Source: an uncultured Clostridia bacterium
GTDB lineage: Bacteria; Bacillota; Clostridia; TANB77; CAG-508
Direction of reading: 5' to 3'
Length of the DNA stretch: 32,177 bases
Assembly (NCBI GenBank): GCA_944391755.1
Contig: CALXUT010000014.1
Location: 1 to 32,177 of the forward strand
Position numbers and translations under genes: made by a program. Every line of letters begins with the position of its first letter. The first letter of the stretch is position 1. The notes beneath the pieces are model-generated. The model was not told where the DNA came from, did no database searches, and saw only the letters and a program-made list of their open reading frames with translations. Below, piece after piece: positions 8,265 to 17,710 of the stretch.

Positions 8265-8285
8265 CACTTTAAAGTGCTATTTTTT
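8256..8285. terminator. Bidirectional terminator between convergent genes
   Basis: The palindrome ATAGCACTTTAAAGTGCTAT is flanked by A5 and T5, so both strands show a stem and U-tract. It includes the stop of the small plus-strand gene and lies 18 bp from the stop of the SleB-like gene. Confidence 0.85.
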
Positions 8286-8302
8286 ATATATTTTAAAAAA
8301 TA

Positions 8303-8980
8303 TTATTTACAAAATCTATGTTTTCCTATTGTTACCGTCATTGGTCTTGACCATATCCATTTATTGGTAGCAGTACTTGGATTAAAATAATAAATTGCTC
8401 CATAAGATGGATCCCATCCATTTAATGCATCTTGAGCCGCTTTTTTGGCTGTACTATCTGGTGTTAAGTTGATTTGTCCATCAGAAACGGCATCAAATGC
8501 TCCACTTTGATATATGACTCCTGCAATTGTATTTGGAAATTTACTGCTTTTTACTCTATTTAATATGACTGCACCAACAGCTACTTGTCCAACATAAGGT
8601 TCTCCTCTGGCTTCCCCATATATAGCTCTTGCTAACAAGTTTACATCAGATGAATTACTTGATGTACTTCCACTCGATGATGAACTCGACATGATTCCCA
8701 TTGCATTTAAAGTTTGTGTCCCTGCTATTCCATCTACTTGTAGACCATTTTTTTGTTGAAATTTCTTGACAGCTGCTACTGTTTGACTTCCATATATTCC
8801 ATCTACATTTCCACTATAATACCCCCATCTTTTTAATTTCTCTTGAATGGTTCTAACTTCACTACCTGTTGAACCATATTTTGATAATGCTTCTACTGAA
8901 GTATTTTGTAATGATAATGTGGTTATGAATGTAACTACTAAAACTAACAATACAATACATCTGAATAATTTATTTTTCAT
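8303..8980 (-). CDS. sleB: SleB-like cell-wall hydrolase (spore cortex-lytic enzyme family)
   Basis: 225 residues from ATG 8980, chosen because AAAGGGTGA lies just upstream; a longer frame begins 39 nt earlier without such a site. A signal peptide (1-29) is followed by a peptidoglycan-binding_1 domain (about 33-92: STGSEVRTIQEKLKRWGYY, VDGIAGTQTLNAMG). After a Ser-rich linker (98-112) comes a Hydrolase_2/SleB catalytic domain (113-225). Glu123 in ARAIYGEARGEP is the likely catalytic acid. The domain order and size match SleB, the lytic transglycosylase that opens cortex peptidoglycan during germination, suggesting a spore former. A vegetative role is possible, since no ypeB partner is present. 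It lies 60 bp behind rnhA and probably shares its promoter. Confidence 0.85.
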   Translation of the reverse strand: MKNKLFRCIVLLVLVVTFITTLSLQNTSVEALSKYGSTGSEVRTIQEKLKRWGYYSGNVDGIYGSQTVAAVKKFQQKNGLQVDGIAGTQTLNAMGIMSSSSSSGSTSSNSSDVNLLARAIYGEARGEPYVGQVAVGAVILNRVKSSKFPNTIAGVIYQSGAFDAVSDGQINLTPDSTAKKAAQDALNGWDPSYGAIYYFNPSTATNKWIWSRPMTVTIGKHRFCK

Positions 8981-9039
8981 AATATCACCCTTTGCATAAA
9001 TTTTTATTATTTTATACAATTTTGGGCTTTTTATACATT

Positions 9040-9477
9040 TTATAATTGATTTATCGCATTTCTTGCCATCTCATCACATCTATTATTAAATTCATTATCT
9101 GCATGTCCTTTTACTTTTATAAATTCTACTTTATGCTTTTTTGTCAGCTCATATAATTCTTGCCATAATTCTTTGTTTTTTACTGGATCTCCACTTGCCG
9201 TTTTCCAACCTTTTTTTATCCAATTATATATCCATCCTTGATTAAATGCATTTACTGTATAGGCACTATCACTATAAACTTTTACTTTACTTTCTTTTTT
9301 TAAACATTTTAAAGCTTCTATGACTGCTGTAATTTCCATGATATTATTGGTTGTATCTTTACATCCTCCTGAAATTTCTTTTTTCGCATCTTTGTACATG
9401 AGTATTGCTCCCCATCCGCCTGGTCCTGGATTTCCAGAACAGGCTCCATCTGTATATATGATAACTTCTTCTTCCAC
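9040..9477 (-). CDS. rnhA: Ribonuclease HI
   Basis: 145 residues, a full-length bacterial RNase HI that cuts the RNA strand of RNA-DNA hybrids with Mg2+. The catalytic carboxylates are Asp10 ([14 protein letters not shown]), Glu48 (NNIMEIT), Asp70 (VYSDSAYTV) and Asp135 (NNRCDEMA), with the flexible-loop histidine at 125 (GHADNEF). The basic handle region is present ([13 protein letters not shown]). The start is GTG 9477 behind GGGAGG; no ATG lies close enough to use that site. It is the first gene of a short operon with the SleB-like hydrolase and is read from an extended -10 promoter. Confidence 0.95.
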   Translation of the reverse strand: MEEEVIIYTDGACSGNPGPGGWGAILMYKDAKKEISGGCKDTTNNIMEITAVIEALKCLKKESKVKVYSDSAYTVNAFNQGWIYNWIKKGWKTASGDPVKNKELWQELYELTKKHKVEFIKVKGHADNEFNNRCDEMARNAINQL

Positions 9478-9523
9478 TTTTTCCTCCCTATAAAATTATT
9501 TTTATTTTTTTTCATATACCTAT

Positions 9524-9551
9524 TTGTTTTTTTCGTATTTTGTGATAAGAT
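9524..9551 (+). promoter_or_regulatory. Candidate promoter of tmcAL
   Basis: TTGTTT (9524-9529), 16 bp, TAAGAT (9546-9551). Its -10 shares two bases with the -10 of the opposing rnhA promoter. Confidence 0.4.
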
Positions 9552-9578
9552 TATACCAGTAATTTTGGAAAATTTCAA
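9550..9578 (-). promoter_or_regulatory. Promoter of the rnhA operon
   Basis: On the minus strand TTGAAA (9573-9578), 17 bp, TATAAT (9550-9555), with TGG before the -10 as an extended element. A near-consensus site. Confidence 0.7.
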
Positions 9579-9596
9579 TCTTTTGGGGGAGTTTTA

Positions 9597-10835
9597 ATGA
9601 GTAATGTTTTAGGAATTATATCTGAATATAATCCATTTCATAATGGTCATCTACATCACTTGAATGAATCAAAAAAAATGTCTCATTCAGATTATTCCAT
9701 AGCCATTATGACAGGTAATTTTACACAAAGAGGCGAACCATCTATTGTAGATAAATGGTCAAAAACGAAAATGGCTATAGAAAGTGGAATTGATTTAGTT
9801 ATTGAATTACCAACCGTTTATTCAATTTCTAGTGCTGAAAATTTTGCAACAGGTGCTATTAAAATTTTAGATTCTTTAGGAATTGTTGATTATCTTTCTT
9901 TTGGTAGTGAATGCAACGATATTTCTATTTTAACAGATGTTGCAGATGTATTATATAATGAACCTGCTGAATATAAAACTCTCTTAGCTCATGAACTTTC
10001 TAAGGGTGAATCTTTTCCAAAAGCAAGAGAAAAAGCATTAATGATGTATTTAAACGATGTTCGTAGATTTGCAAATGTTCTTTCTTCTCCTAATAATATT
10101 TTAGGAATTGAATATTTAAAGGCTTTAAAAAGACAAAAAAGTAATATAACACCTATTACGGTAAAACGCGAGGGTTCTTCACACAAGGATAATCTCATTT
10201 CTCGCTCATCTAAAATAGCGAGTGCTACAGCAATAAGGAATTTATGTTTATCAAATGATTTTTCTTTATTAGAAAATGTTTTACCAGATAGTTCTTATAC
10301 AATTTTAACAGAGAGCATAAAAATGGGAAATATCGTTAAAAATCTATCTGCTTTTGATAAAGAAATTATTTATACTTTAAGAAAAATGTCTATAGAGGAA
10401 ATTGCTAATTTACCTGATGTCTCAGAAGGTCTTGAATTTGCTTTAAAATCAGCAGCAAATGAATGTAATAGTGTTGTTGAATTATTGTCTATAGTAGATA
10501 CCAAAAGATATACAAAGACAAGATTTCAGCGAATTCTTTTATATGCAATTCTTGGCATAACGAAAAAAGATATGCAGATTTCAAAAAATATAAAGCCTTA
10601 TATTCGTGTACTTGGATTTAACAATAAAGGGAAAGGTATTCTAAGTGAAATTTCAAAGAATAATCCAAAATTAGAACTTGTTTCTTCTGTTAAAAAGTTT
10701 ATGGATAAAGGGCCTAATAAAAATTTAAGACTTATGATGGAAAAAGATATTTGGGCTACGAATGTTTATACTTTAGGATATGAATATGAATCTAAAGCGA
10801 ATTTAGATTATACCAATAAATTGATAACTTATTAA
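9597..10835 (+). CDS. tmcAL: tRNA(Met) cytidine acetate ligase (YlbM/TmcAL family)
   Basis: 412 residues, the usual length for TmcAL. The enzyme activates acetate with ATP and acetylates the wobble cytidine (ac4C34) of elongator tRNA-Met. The N-terminal nucleotidyltransferase-like fold is clear: GIISEYNPFHNGHLHHL carries the HxGH-type motif (residues 15-18, HNGH). It is followed by MTGNFTQRGEPSIVDKWSK and the family block GIDLVIELPTVYSISSAENF. IRVLGFNNKGKGIL lies in the C-terminal half. The start ATG 9597 follows GGGGGAG. It is a single gene, divergent from rnhA and convergent with the adhesin operon, and a REP-like palindrome starts at the base after its stop codon. Confidence 0.9.
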   Translation: MSNVLGIISEYNPFHNGHLHHLNESKKMSHSDYSIAIMTGNFTQRGEPSIVDKWSKTKMAIESGIDLVIELPTVYSISSAENFATGAIKILDSLGIVDYLSFGSECNDISILTDVADVLYNEPAEYKTLLAHELSKGESFPKAREKALMMYLNDVRRFANVLSSPNNILGIEYLKALKRQKSNITPITVKREGSSHKDNLISRSSKIASATAIRNLCLSNDFSLLENVLPDSSYTILTESIKMGNIVKNLSAFDKEIIYTLRKMSIEEIANLPDVSEGLEFALKSAANECNSVVELLSIVDTKRYTKTRFQRILLYAILGITKKDMQISKNIKPYIRVLGFNNKGKGILSEISKNNPKLELVSSVKKFMDKGPNKNLRLMMEKDIWATNVYTLGYEYESKANLDYTNKLITY

Positions 10836-10870
10836 TTTTGAACTTCAAGGACCGTCCTTGAAGTTCAAAA
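10836..10870. repeat. REP-like palindrome E1
   Basis: A perfect 17-bp inverted repeat with a one-base centre: TTTTGAACTTCAAGGAC, C, GTCCTTGAAGTTCAAAA. It begins directly after the tmcAL stop. The GAACTT..GGACNGTCC core resembles the longer elements at 23312, 31048 and 32052, though it is shorter and lacks their GCGC ends. It may also help terminate tmcAL. Confidence 0.7.
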
Positions 10871-10875
10871 AATTT

Positions 10876-10906
10876 AGAAAAGAGGAAGTTAAACTTCCTC
10901 TTTTCT
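10876..10906 (-). terminator. Terminator of the adhesin operon
   Basis: The 15-bp arms AGAAAAGAGGAAGTT and AACTTCCTCTTTTCT overlap the adhesin stop codon. On the minus strand the stem is followed by AAATTTTTTG, a fair U-tract. Confidence 0.85.
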
Positions 10907-13900
10907 ATTGGTCTAATGTTGATACTTCATAATATGTGATATCTATTGATTTAATATTTGTAAACATAGATGCTTTTAAGTCTATATAATATTTTCCAGC
11001 CTCTTGAATAACAGTTCCTGAAGATATTAAATCTTGTACTGTATAATCAGTTGATTGATCATCTAATATAATTGTTATTTTTTCGTTTACATCTAAGTTT
11101 TCAAGCTCTATTCTTGCTGTATCAACATCGATATTTGTTGTATAAGTTGTTGTTGTCTTATAATGTTTATTGATACTTTCTGTTATATTTGTTAAGATGT
11201 CTTCTAATTCTTCTGAACTCATTTCTCCAGAATATGAACCATCTGCATAGTTGTAATCATTATATGGATTTCTTACTTCTACTTCATTGTCTCTTCTACC
11301 ATTCGTTTCTATTGTTGATTCTCTTCTTGTTAAGTAATCATATAAATCATTAGCAGCATTACTATCAGAATATCTGCAAGCATTTACATTTTCTGTATTT
11401 GGATTTAATACAGCTTCTGCATAATCTCCACTCATTCCTAATCCAATTGTGTACATTAATGCATCTTCATCTGCATAATGTTGATCTACTTTATTTTTAT
11501 AAGCATTTGCAGTTAAGATTGTTAGATATCCTCTGTCACCTCTGCTACTTGAAGTTCCATCTCCAACATCATATGAACTTGTTACATTATCATAATCTGT
11601 ATCTGCATATGTTGGTTCACCATCTGTTAGTAGAATAATAACTGGTGTACGATCATCAGTGTTTGTTGCATTTGCTAACATATTAGCACCTGTTGCAATT
11701 CCTAATTGTGTATAGGTTCCTCCTACAACTTGTTTTTTCGTATCTTGTCTTCCATTTACATTTGTACTAATATAATATGATGTTCCATTCCACCAATCAT
11801 ATTCACTTTCAAACTCTAAATATTGTCCTACATTATTTGAAGTTGATTTTGGTGTATAGTGATTTAATGGTAAAGCTGTTGTCACATCTCCACTGAACAT
11901 TACAACTCCTACTCTGTTGTTTTTATTTTTCATAATTTCTGTAATGGCTTTATTGGTTGCGTTAACCATTGCTTCTGCTCTTGTTGATTTATCACCATTT
12001 CCCATAGGATCATCCATACTTCCAGAAATATCTAGTACAAATACAACATCTACATCTGCTTGTTCTGTTGTTTCTGAACTTTCAGAAGATGTTAAGGTCT
12101 TTTTGTTTACAACTACATTGTTGTAGGTATTTGTAATGGTAAATCCTGTTGTTGCATCTCCTGTAATCGCTGTTTGATATCTTTCTACTGCTTTTTCAGT
12201 AATTGTATAATCGATTTCTACACCATTTTGATATTTTGGTAAGCTTTCAAATGTATGTGTCCAACCATCATCTGCAGTAATTGTTACTGTTTGACCTTGA
12301 ACTGGTGTACCATTTGCATTTAAAGTTACTTCTATTGCAGTTCTAGCATCATAATAATTTTCATTATCTTTCCAAACTTTTGTAACTGGAATATTAATTG
12401 TGATTGGTGTATGTGTATTTGTAATTGTAAATCCATCTGTTATATTTCCTGTTACTTCTGCAGTGTAACTATTTGGTACATTATTTTCTTTTACTGTATA
12501 TGCTATTTGTGTTCCATTTGCATATTTTGGTAAGTTTGCAAATGTATAAGTCCAACTATTAGTATTTGACAATGTTTGCGTATCTACTACTGTTGTTCCA
12601 TTCATTAAGCTTACACTTACTGATTCTGTTCTCATTCCATCTTGATTTCCATTATCATTCCATGCTTTTGTTACAGTAACACTTGTTGTTTCAGGTGTAT
12701 GTGTATTTGTGATTGTATATCCTTCTGTTGTATTTCCTGTTACATTTGCTGTGTATCCTGTTTTAACATTATTTTCTACTACTGTATAAACAATTGGTGT
12801 TCCATTTGCATTTACTGGTAAGTTTGTAAATGTATATGTCCATTCTTCTGCTGCTGTTACATTTACAGTCTGTTTTAATTCTCCGTTTGCAAGCAAGCTT
12901 ACACTTACTGATTGAGGTCTTATTCCATCTTGGTTATTATTGTCTTCCCAAGCTTTATTTACAGTTATTTCTGTTGTTGCTGGTATATGTGTATTTGTGA
13001 TTGTATATCCTTCTGATGCATCTCCTGTTACTTCAGCAGTATATCCAGCTGGCACAACAGTTTCTACTACTGTATATGCAATATCTTTTCCATTTGCTTT
13101 TTTATCTAAGTCAGCAAATGTAGCACTCCAATCATTTTCTGCTGATAATGTTACTGTTTTTTCTGTTGCTACTCCATTTGCATATAATGTTACATTTACA
13201 GAATCTGTTCTCATACCATCTTGATTGTTTCCATCTGTCCATACCTTATTTACTTCTACACTTGTTTTTTCAACATTATGTGTATTGGTAATCGTATATC
13301 CATCTGTTGCATTTCCTGTTATTTCAGGAGTATATCCTGCTATAAATTCTTCTTGTACAGTATATTTGATTTCTTTTCCGTTTGCATTTACTGGTAAATT
13401 TGTAAATGTATCTGTCCATCCATTTGCATTTGATAATGTTACTGTTTTATTAGTTGCATTTCCATCTGCATATAGTGTTACAACTACTGCTTTTGGTCTA
13501 ATTCCATCTTGATTTTCATTATCATTCCATTCTTTACTTACTGTCACTTCTGTTTGAGCTGGTATATGTGTATTTTCTACTACATATCCTTTAATTTCTT
13601 TACTATATCCATCAGTTACTACTGATTCATCTACAGTATACTCTATTATTTGACCATTTTCATATACTGGTAAATCTGTAAATGTATATTTCCATTCTGT
13701 ACTTTCACTTACTGTTACTGTATCTACTTCTTCACCATTTGCATATAGTGTTAAATCTACTGATTCTGGTCTAATTCCATCTTGGTCATTTGCATCTACC
13801 CAAGATTTTTCTATAGTGATGGATGTTTTATCTGTAACATGTGTATTGGTTACTGTAAATCCATCTGTTATATTTCCTGTTACATTTGCTGTATATCCTT

Positions 13901-16900
13901 CTGGAACTTCTTTTTCATTTACTGAATAAGTAATTTTTTCTCCAGCATTATTTACAGCTAATCCTGTAAATGTATGTGTCCAGTCATTATTTTCATTCAA
14001 CTCTATTGAATCTACTGGTGTTCCATTTGCTGATAAGATTACTTCTATAGAAGTTGGTCTCTTACCATCTTGATTATCAGCATCATTCCATACTTTTGTT
14101 ACTGGAATATCCATTGTATAAGGGATATGTGTATTGGTAATTGTATAACCTTCTCTCATATCTCCTGTTACTACAGAAGTATAGGTATCTGGTACATCAT
14201 TTTCTTGTACCGTATAAGAAATTTTCTCTCCATCTGCATTAACATCTAATCCTGTAAATGTAGCTGTCCATTTATTTGCTTCTGATAATGTTACTGTTTT
14301 ATCAGTTGCTACTTCATCTGCATATAATGTTACACTTACAGATTCTGGTCTAATTCCATCTTGGTTATTTGCATCTACCCATGATTTTGTTACTGTAATT
14401 TCTGTTTTGTCAACTTCATGTGTGTTTGTGATTGTATATCCTTCTGTTGCACTTCCTGTTATTACAGAAGTATATGTGTCTGGTATATTATTTTCTTTTA
14501 CTGTATAATTAATTGCTGTTCCATTTGCATTAACATCTAGATTTGTAAAAGTATCTGCCCAGTCATTTGCTTCTGATAATGTTACTGTTTTATCAGTTGC
14601 TGTTCCATTTGCATATAATGTTACGGTTACTGATTCTGGTCTAATTCCATCTTGGTCATCAGCATCATCCCATACTTTTGTTACTGGTACTTCTGTTTTA
14701 AATACATCATGTGTATTTGTAATTGTAAATCCGCTTGTTTTATCTCCTGTTACTACAGAAGTATATGTGTCTGGTACATTTGGTTCGATGATTTCGTAAC
14801 GGATTTCTACTCCATTCTCATATTTTGGTAAATCTTCAAATGTATATGTCCAGTTGTTTGTAGATGTTAATTCTATTGTTTCTTTTTCTGTTCCATTAGC
14901 ATTTAATGTTACATTAATTGCACTTGGTCTTACATTGTCTTGATTATTGTTATCATTCCATTCTTTTATAACTGGTATATCTATTGTTTCTGGTGTATGT
15001 GTATTTGTTATTGTAAATGTGTCTTGACTATATGTTGTTGTATAATCTGCTACTGCATTTTCTGTAACTGTATATACAATTATTGTACCATCTTCATTAT
15101 AGGTTGGTAGTTTTTCAAATGTATAGGTTGTTCCAGAAATTGTTTCTGATTTTACTTGTTTACCATCTGCAAATAGATTAATTGTTATTGTTTCAGGTCT
15201 CATACCATCTTGATTTTGATTATCATTCCAGATTTTATTTACTGTAACTGATGTGTCTTTATTTACTGGAACTGTTTTGTCATCATCTTCTCCACTTGGT
15301 CCATCTGGAACTGTAGCTGTTGCAACATTGTATATTGTATCTAAGTTTGCTGCATCTGTATCTGTTACTGTGTAATATGCTTTTATTACTACAGGTTCCG
15401 CATCTGGAGCTAAACTATCTATTGTTGCAATTGTTGAAACACCTGTTTCTTCATCAACTTCTTTTACATCACCATTTACTGTAACTTCTAAAGAATCTGT
15501 TACTATAATACCTGTTAATGTGGTATTTCCTGTATTGTCTACAGTAATTGTATATTCAATAACATCTCCTGGTCTTACTCTTTCTATGGTTGCATTAAAT
15601 GAATCTTCACCATTTTTCTTTACTGCTGTTGCTGTTTTTTCTACAACAATTCCCGGCGCTGGTGTTTCTGGTGTTGTTGGTACTGGATCACTTGGTGTTG
15701 GTTTTTCTTCTCCTGGCACTGTTGCATATGCTATGTTACTAATTGTTGTTTGTGTGTCTATATCGTCTTGTGTTACTGTATATTTTGCATATAGTGTTGC
15801 TGTTTCTCCTACACCTAAGCTCTCTATTTCTGTTACTTCTATTGTACAATCTACATCTGAATATACTGGTAAATTAATTGGTTCTTCTTCTGATGTTGTA
15901 ATTGTATCTGTTACAGGTATGTTTTCTAATGTTACATTTCCTGTGTTTGTTACTGTAATTGTATAGTTAATTGTTTCTCCTGCTTTTACATTTTCTGTTT
16001 TGTTTGCTACTTTTACTACATTTACTCCTGGTGTATCTTCAACTGGTGTTGTTTCATCATCTTCGTCTTCAACTTTTTCTGGCTCTCCAGGATTTTCTGG
16101 ATCTACTGGCATGTCACCTGTAACAACAACTTTATTATATACTGTTTGGTCCGCATTTCCTTGAATGTCTTTTTCATGTGTAACAGTATATGTTGCTGTT
16201 AATACATATTGTTCTCCTACTGCTAAACTATCGATTGTTAGATTTCCATCTATTTCAATTCCTTTTAGTTGTTCATCTATTACAATATTTGTTAATTCTA
16301 CACTACCTGTATTTGTTACAGTTATTGTATATTCAATAACATCTCCAGCTTTTACTTCAACATCTTTTCCAATACTTACGCCATCTCTTTTGATGTCTAC
16401 AACTTCTTTAATAACTTCTATATCAGCTGTTGGAACTTCATTTTCGTCTGTTTCATTTCCACCAACTGTTGCTATATTTTTAATTTCTTTATCAATATCT
16501 TCAACTTTTACTGTAAATTGTACAGATGCTTTTCCTCCATCTTGTACAGCTGGTACATTTACATTCGTCCAAGATAAAATTGTTTTTCCTGTTTCTTCAT
16601 CTACAGATTTGATAGCACCTTCTGCAGATACAAGTGATGTTCCTTCTGGTACTGTATCCTGAATTAAAATTTCACCAGCAGTATCTCCTGTGTTTATTGC
16701 TGTGATTGTGTATATAATTTGATCTCCTTCTTTAGCTATTTCAACTTCGTTGTCATTTCTCATTATAACACTTGATTTTTCATTTTTTATAATTGCTGTA
16801 TGTGTTTCATTACTTTCTTCACCATTTGCTACAGCTGTATTTACTATTGTTCCTTCTACATTTTCATTTACTTTTACTGTGAATGAAACTATAGCTGTTT

Positions 16901-17681
16901 TTTCTGGTTCTACTGTAACAATCCATTTAATACCTACAACATTATTGTTTTCATCTACTATAGTTTCTGGTTCTTTAACTTGATCTCCATCATTAACAGA
17001 CACAAAAGTTGTATTTTGTGGTATTTTATCTGTTATTTCTATGTTTTCTACTGCTTCTGTTCCATTATTTTTTACAGTTATTTGATATGTAAGCTCATTT
17101 CCAGCATATACAAGATTTTCACTTCCTGTTTCTGAAATTACAGATTTTTGTACATCTAAATCTGGAGCTTCCACATTTAAATTTGCTACTGTTGATGCAA
17201 CTGCAACACTTGTTGGTGTCCACCAATCCCAATAGTCTCTTGATACTAGTCTTTCTTCTTCTTCGACTCTTGTTATTGTTGTTTCTCCCACATCATTTAC
17301 ATCTGTTCCTGTTGTAACTTGTGTATTGTCATTTCCTGTTGCATTGTTATCTCCTGGTGTTTGTGTTTCATCATTTCCTGGTGTTTCTGCATCTGGTTCA
17401 GTTCCTTCTTCACCATCTGTTGTTCCAGGTTCTGATGGTTCTTCTTGTTCATTGTCTCCAGGTTGTTCTTCATTATCACCATCTGTTTGACTTCCATCAA
17501 CAACTTGATTGTCATCACCGGTTTGGTTTTGGTCAACCACTTGATTTCCATCAACAGCTTCTGTTTCACCTTGATCGGCTAAGAAGATTCCTATTGATAA
17601 TCCTGCAATAAGTAATAAAACGATAATTGTTACAATTGCAATAATTGTCTTCTTACTCAAGGTATTTGAATTACCTGCCAT
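10905..17681 (-). CDS. Giant surface protein: N-terminal membrane helix, DUF11 and Cna-B repeats, C-terminal VWA
   Basis: 2258 residues; ATG 17681 follows AGGGGG. Domains in order: hydrophobic helix 11-34 after Ser-Lys-Lys; a Gly/Asn/Asp/Glu/Gln/Thr-rich acidic linker (about 36-145); about five DUF11-like domains (170-800; for example YQITVKNNGTEAVENIEITD); eleven Cna-B repeats (about 808-1852), each with K.W.D..NQDGxRP, YTVxE and TITNTH; and a von Willebrand factor A domain (about 1873-2170). The VWA metal site is intact: DISGS from Asp1884, a Thr near 1991 and LLTDGEP near 2019. Lys, Glu and Asn of each Cna-B repeat are placed for isopeptide cross-links. No C-terminal LPxTG or hydrophobic tail exists; the chain ends STLDQ. 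It is the last gene after a sortase. It is probably an adhesin; the ligand is unknown. Confidence 0.9.
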   Translation of the reverse strand: MAGNSNTLSKKTIIAIVTIIVLLLIAGLSIGIFLADQGETEAVDGNQVVDQNQTGDDNQVVDGSQTDGDNEEQPGDNEQEEPSEPGTTDGEEGTEPDAETPGNDETQTPGDNNATGNDNTQVTTGTDVNDVGETTITRVEEEERLVSRDYWDWWTPTSVAVASTVANLNVEAPDLDVQKSVISETGSENLVYAGNELTYQITVKNNGTEAVENIEITDKIPQNTTFVSVNDGDQVKEPETIVDENNNVVGIKWIVTVEPEKTAIVSFTVKVNENVEGTIVNTAVANGEESNETHTAIIKNEKSSVIMRNDNEVEIAKEGDQIIYTITAINTGDTAGEILIQDTVPEGTSLVSAEGAIKSVDEETGKTILSWTNVNVPAVQDGGKASVQFTVKVEDIDKEIKNIATVGGNETDENEVPTADIEVIKEVVDIKRDGVSIGKDVEVKAGDVIEYTITVTNTGSVELTNIVIDEQLKGIEIDGNLTIDSLAVGEQYVLTATYTVTHEKDIQGNADQTVYNKVVVTGDMPVDPENPGEPEKVEDEDDETTPVEDTPGVNVVKVANKTENVKAGETINYTITVTNTGNVTLENIPVTDTITTSEEEPINLPVYSDVDCTIEVTEIESLGVGETATLYAKYTVTQDDIDTQTTISNIAYATVPGEEKPTPSDPVPTTPETPAPGIVVEKTATAVKKNGEDSFNATIERVRPGDVIEYTITVDNTGNTTLTGIIVTDSLEVTVNGDVKEVDEETGVSTIATIDSLAPDAEPVVIKAYYTVTDTDAANLDTIYNVATATVPDGPSGEDDDKTVPVNKDTSVTVNKIWNDNQNQDGMRPETITINLFADGKQVKSETISGTTYTFEKLPTYNEDGTIIVYTVTENAVADYTTTYSQDTFTITNTHTPETIDIPVIKEWNDNNNQDNVRPSAINVTLNANGTEKETIELTSTNNWTYTFEDLPKYENGVEIRYEIIEPNVPDTYTSVVTGDKTSGFTITNTHDVFKTEVPVTKVWDDADDQDGIRPESVTVTLYANGTATDKTVTLSEANDWADTFTNLDVNANGTAINYTVKENNIPDTYTSVITGSATEGYTITNTHEVDKTEITVTKSWVDANNQDGIRPESVSVTLYADEVATDKTVTLSEANKWTATFTGLDVNADGEKISYTVQENDVPDTYTSVVTGDMREGYTITNTHIPYTMDIPVTKVWNDADNQDGKRPTSIEVILSANGTPVDSIELNENNDWTHTFTGLAVNNAGEKITYSVNEKEVPEGYTANVTGNITDGFTVTNTHVTDKTSITIEKSWVDANDQDGIRPESVDLTLYANGEEVDTVTVSESTEWKYTFTDLPVYENGQIIEYTVDESVVTDGYSKEIKGYVVENTHIPAQTEVTVSKEWNDNENQDGIRPKAVVVTLYADGNATNKTVTLSNANGWTDTFTNLPVNANGKEIKYTVQEEFIAGYTPEITGNATDGYTITNTHNVEKTSVEVNKVWTDGNNQDGMRTDSVNVTLYANGVATEKTVTLSAENDWSATFADLDKKANGKDIAYTVVETVVPAGYTAEVTGDASEGYTITNTHIPATTEITVNKAWEDNNNQDGIRPQSVSVSLLANGELKQTVNVTAAEEWTYTFTNLPVNANGTPIVYTVVENNVKTGYTANVTGNTTEGYTITNTHTPETTSVTVTKAWNDNGNQDGMRTESVSVSLMNGTTVVDTQTLSNTNSWTYTFANLPKYANGTQIAYTVKENNVPNSYTAEVTGNITDGFTITNTHTPITINIPVTKVWKDNENYYDARTAIEVTLNANGTPVQGQTVTITADDGWTHTFESLPKYQNGVEIDYTITEKAVERYQTAITGDATTGFTITNTYNNVVVNKKTLTSSESSETTEQADVDVVFVLDISGSMDDPMGNGDKSTRAEAMVNATNKAITEIMKNKNNRVGVVMFSGDVTTALPLNHYTPKSTSNNVGQYLEFESEYDWWNGTSYYISTNVNGRQDTKKQVVGGTYTQLGIATGANMLANATNTDDRTPVIILLTDGEPTYADTDYDNVTSSYDVGDGTSSSRGDRGYLTILTANAYKNKVDQHYADEDALMYTIGLGMSGDYAEAVLNPNTENVNACRYSDSNAANDLYDYLTRRESTIETNGRRDNEVEVRNPYNDYNYADGSYSGEMSSEELEDILTNITESINKHYKTTTTYTTNIDVDTARIELENLDVNEKITIILDDQSTDYTVQDLISSGTVIQEAGKYYIDLKASMFTNIKSIDITYYEVSTLDQ
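12126..15259 (-). repeat. Eleven tandem Cna-B repeats within the adhesin gene
   Basis: Units of about 90-95 codons each open with a variant of VTVTKVWDDADDQDGIRPES and close with TITNTH. The sixth closes with VVENTH and the eleventh is the most divergent (DNENYYDART). Strong similarity between units makes the stretch prone to recombination and to assembly collapse. Confidence 0.9.
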
Positions 17682-17710
17682 TTTTATTCCCCCTAAAAAT
17701 TTTTTTATTA

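Noticed and set aside
8981..9019. Longer SleB start 39 nt upstream
   Set aside because: It adds a charged stretch before the signal peptide and lacks a ribosome site, whereas ATG 8980 has one.
12126..15259. Regular repeats resembling an array such as CRISPR
   Set aside because: The period is near 280 bp and in frame, encoding Cna-B protein domains; there are no short identical repeats with unique spacers.
11399..16983. Several long plus-strand open frames opposite the adhesin gene
   Set aside because: They mirror the repetitive, biased codon use of the adhesin on the other strand, lack ribosome sites and show no family features.
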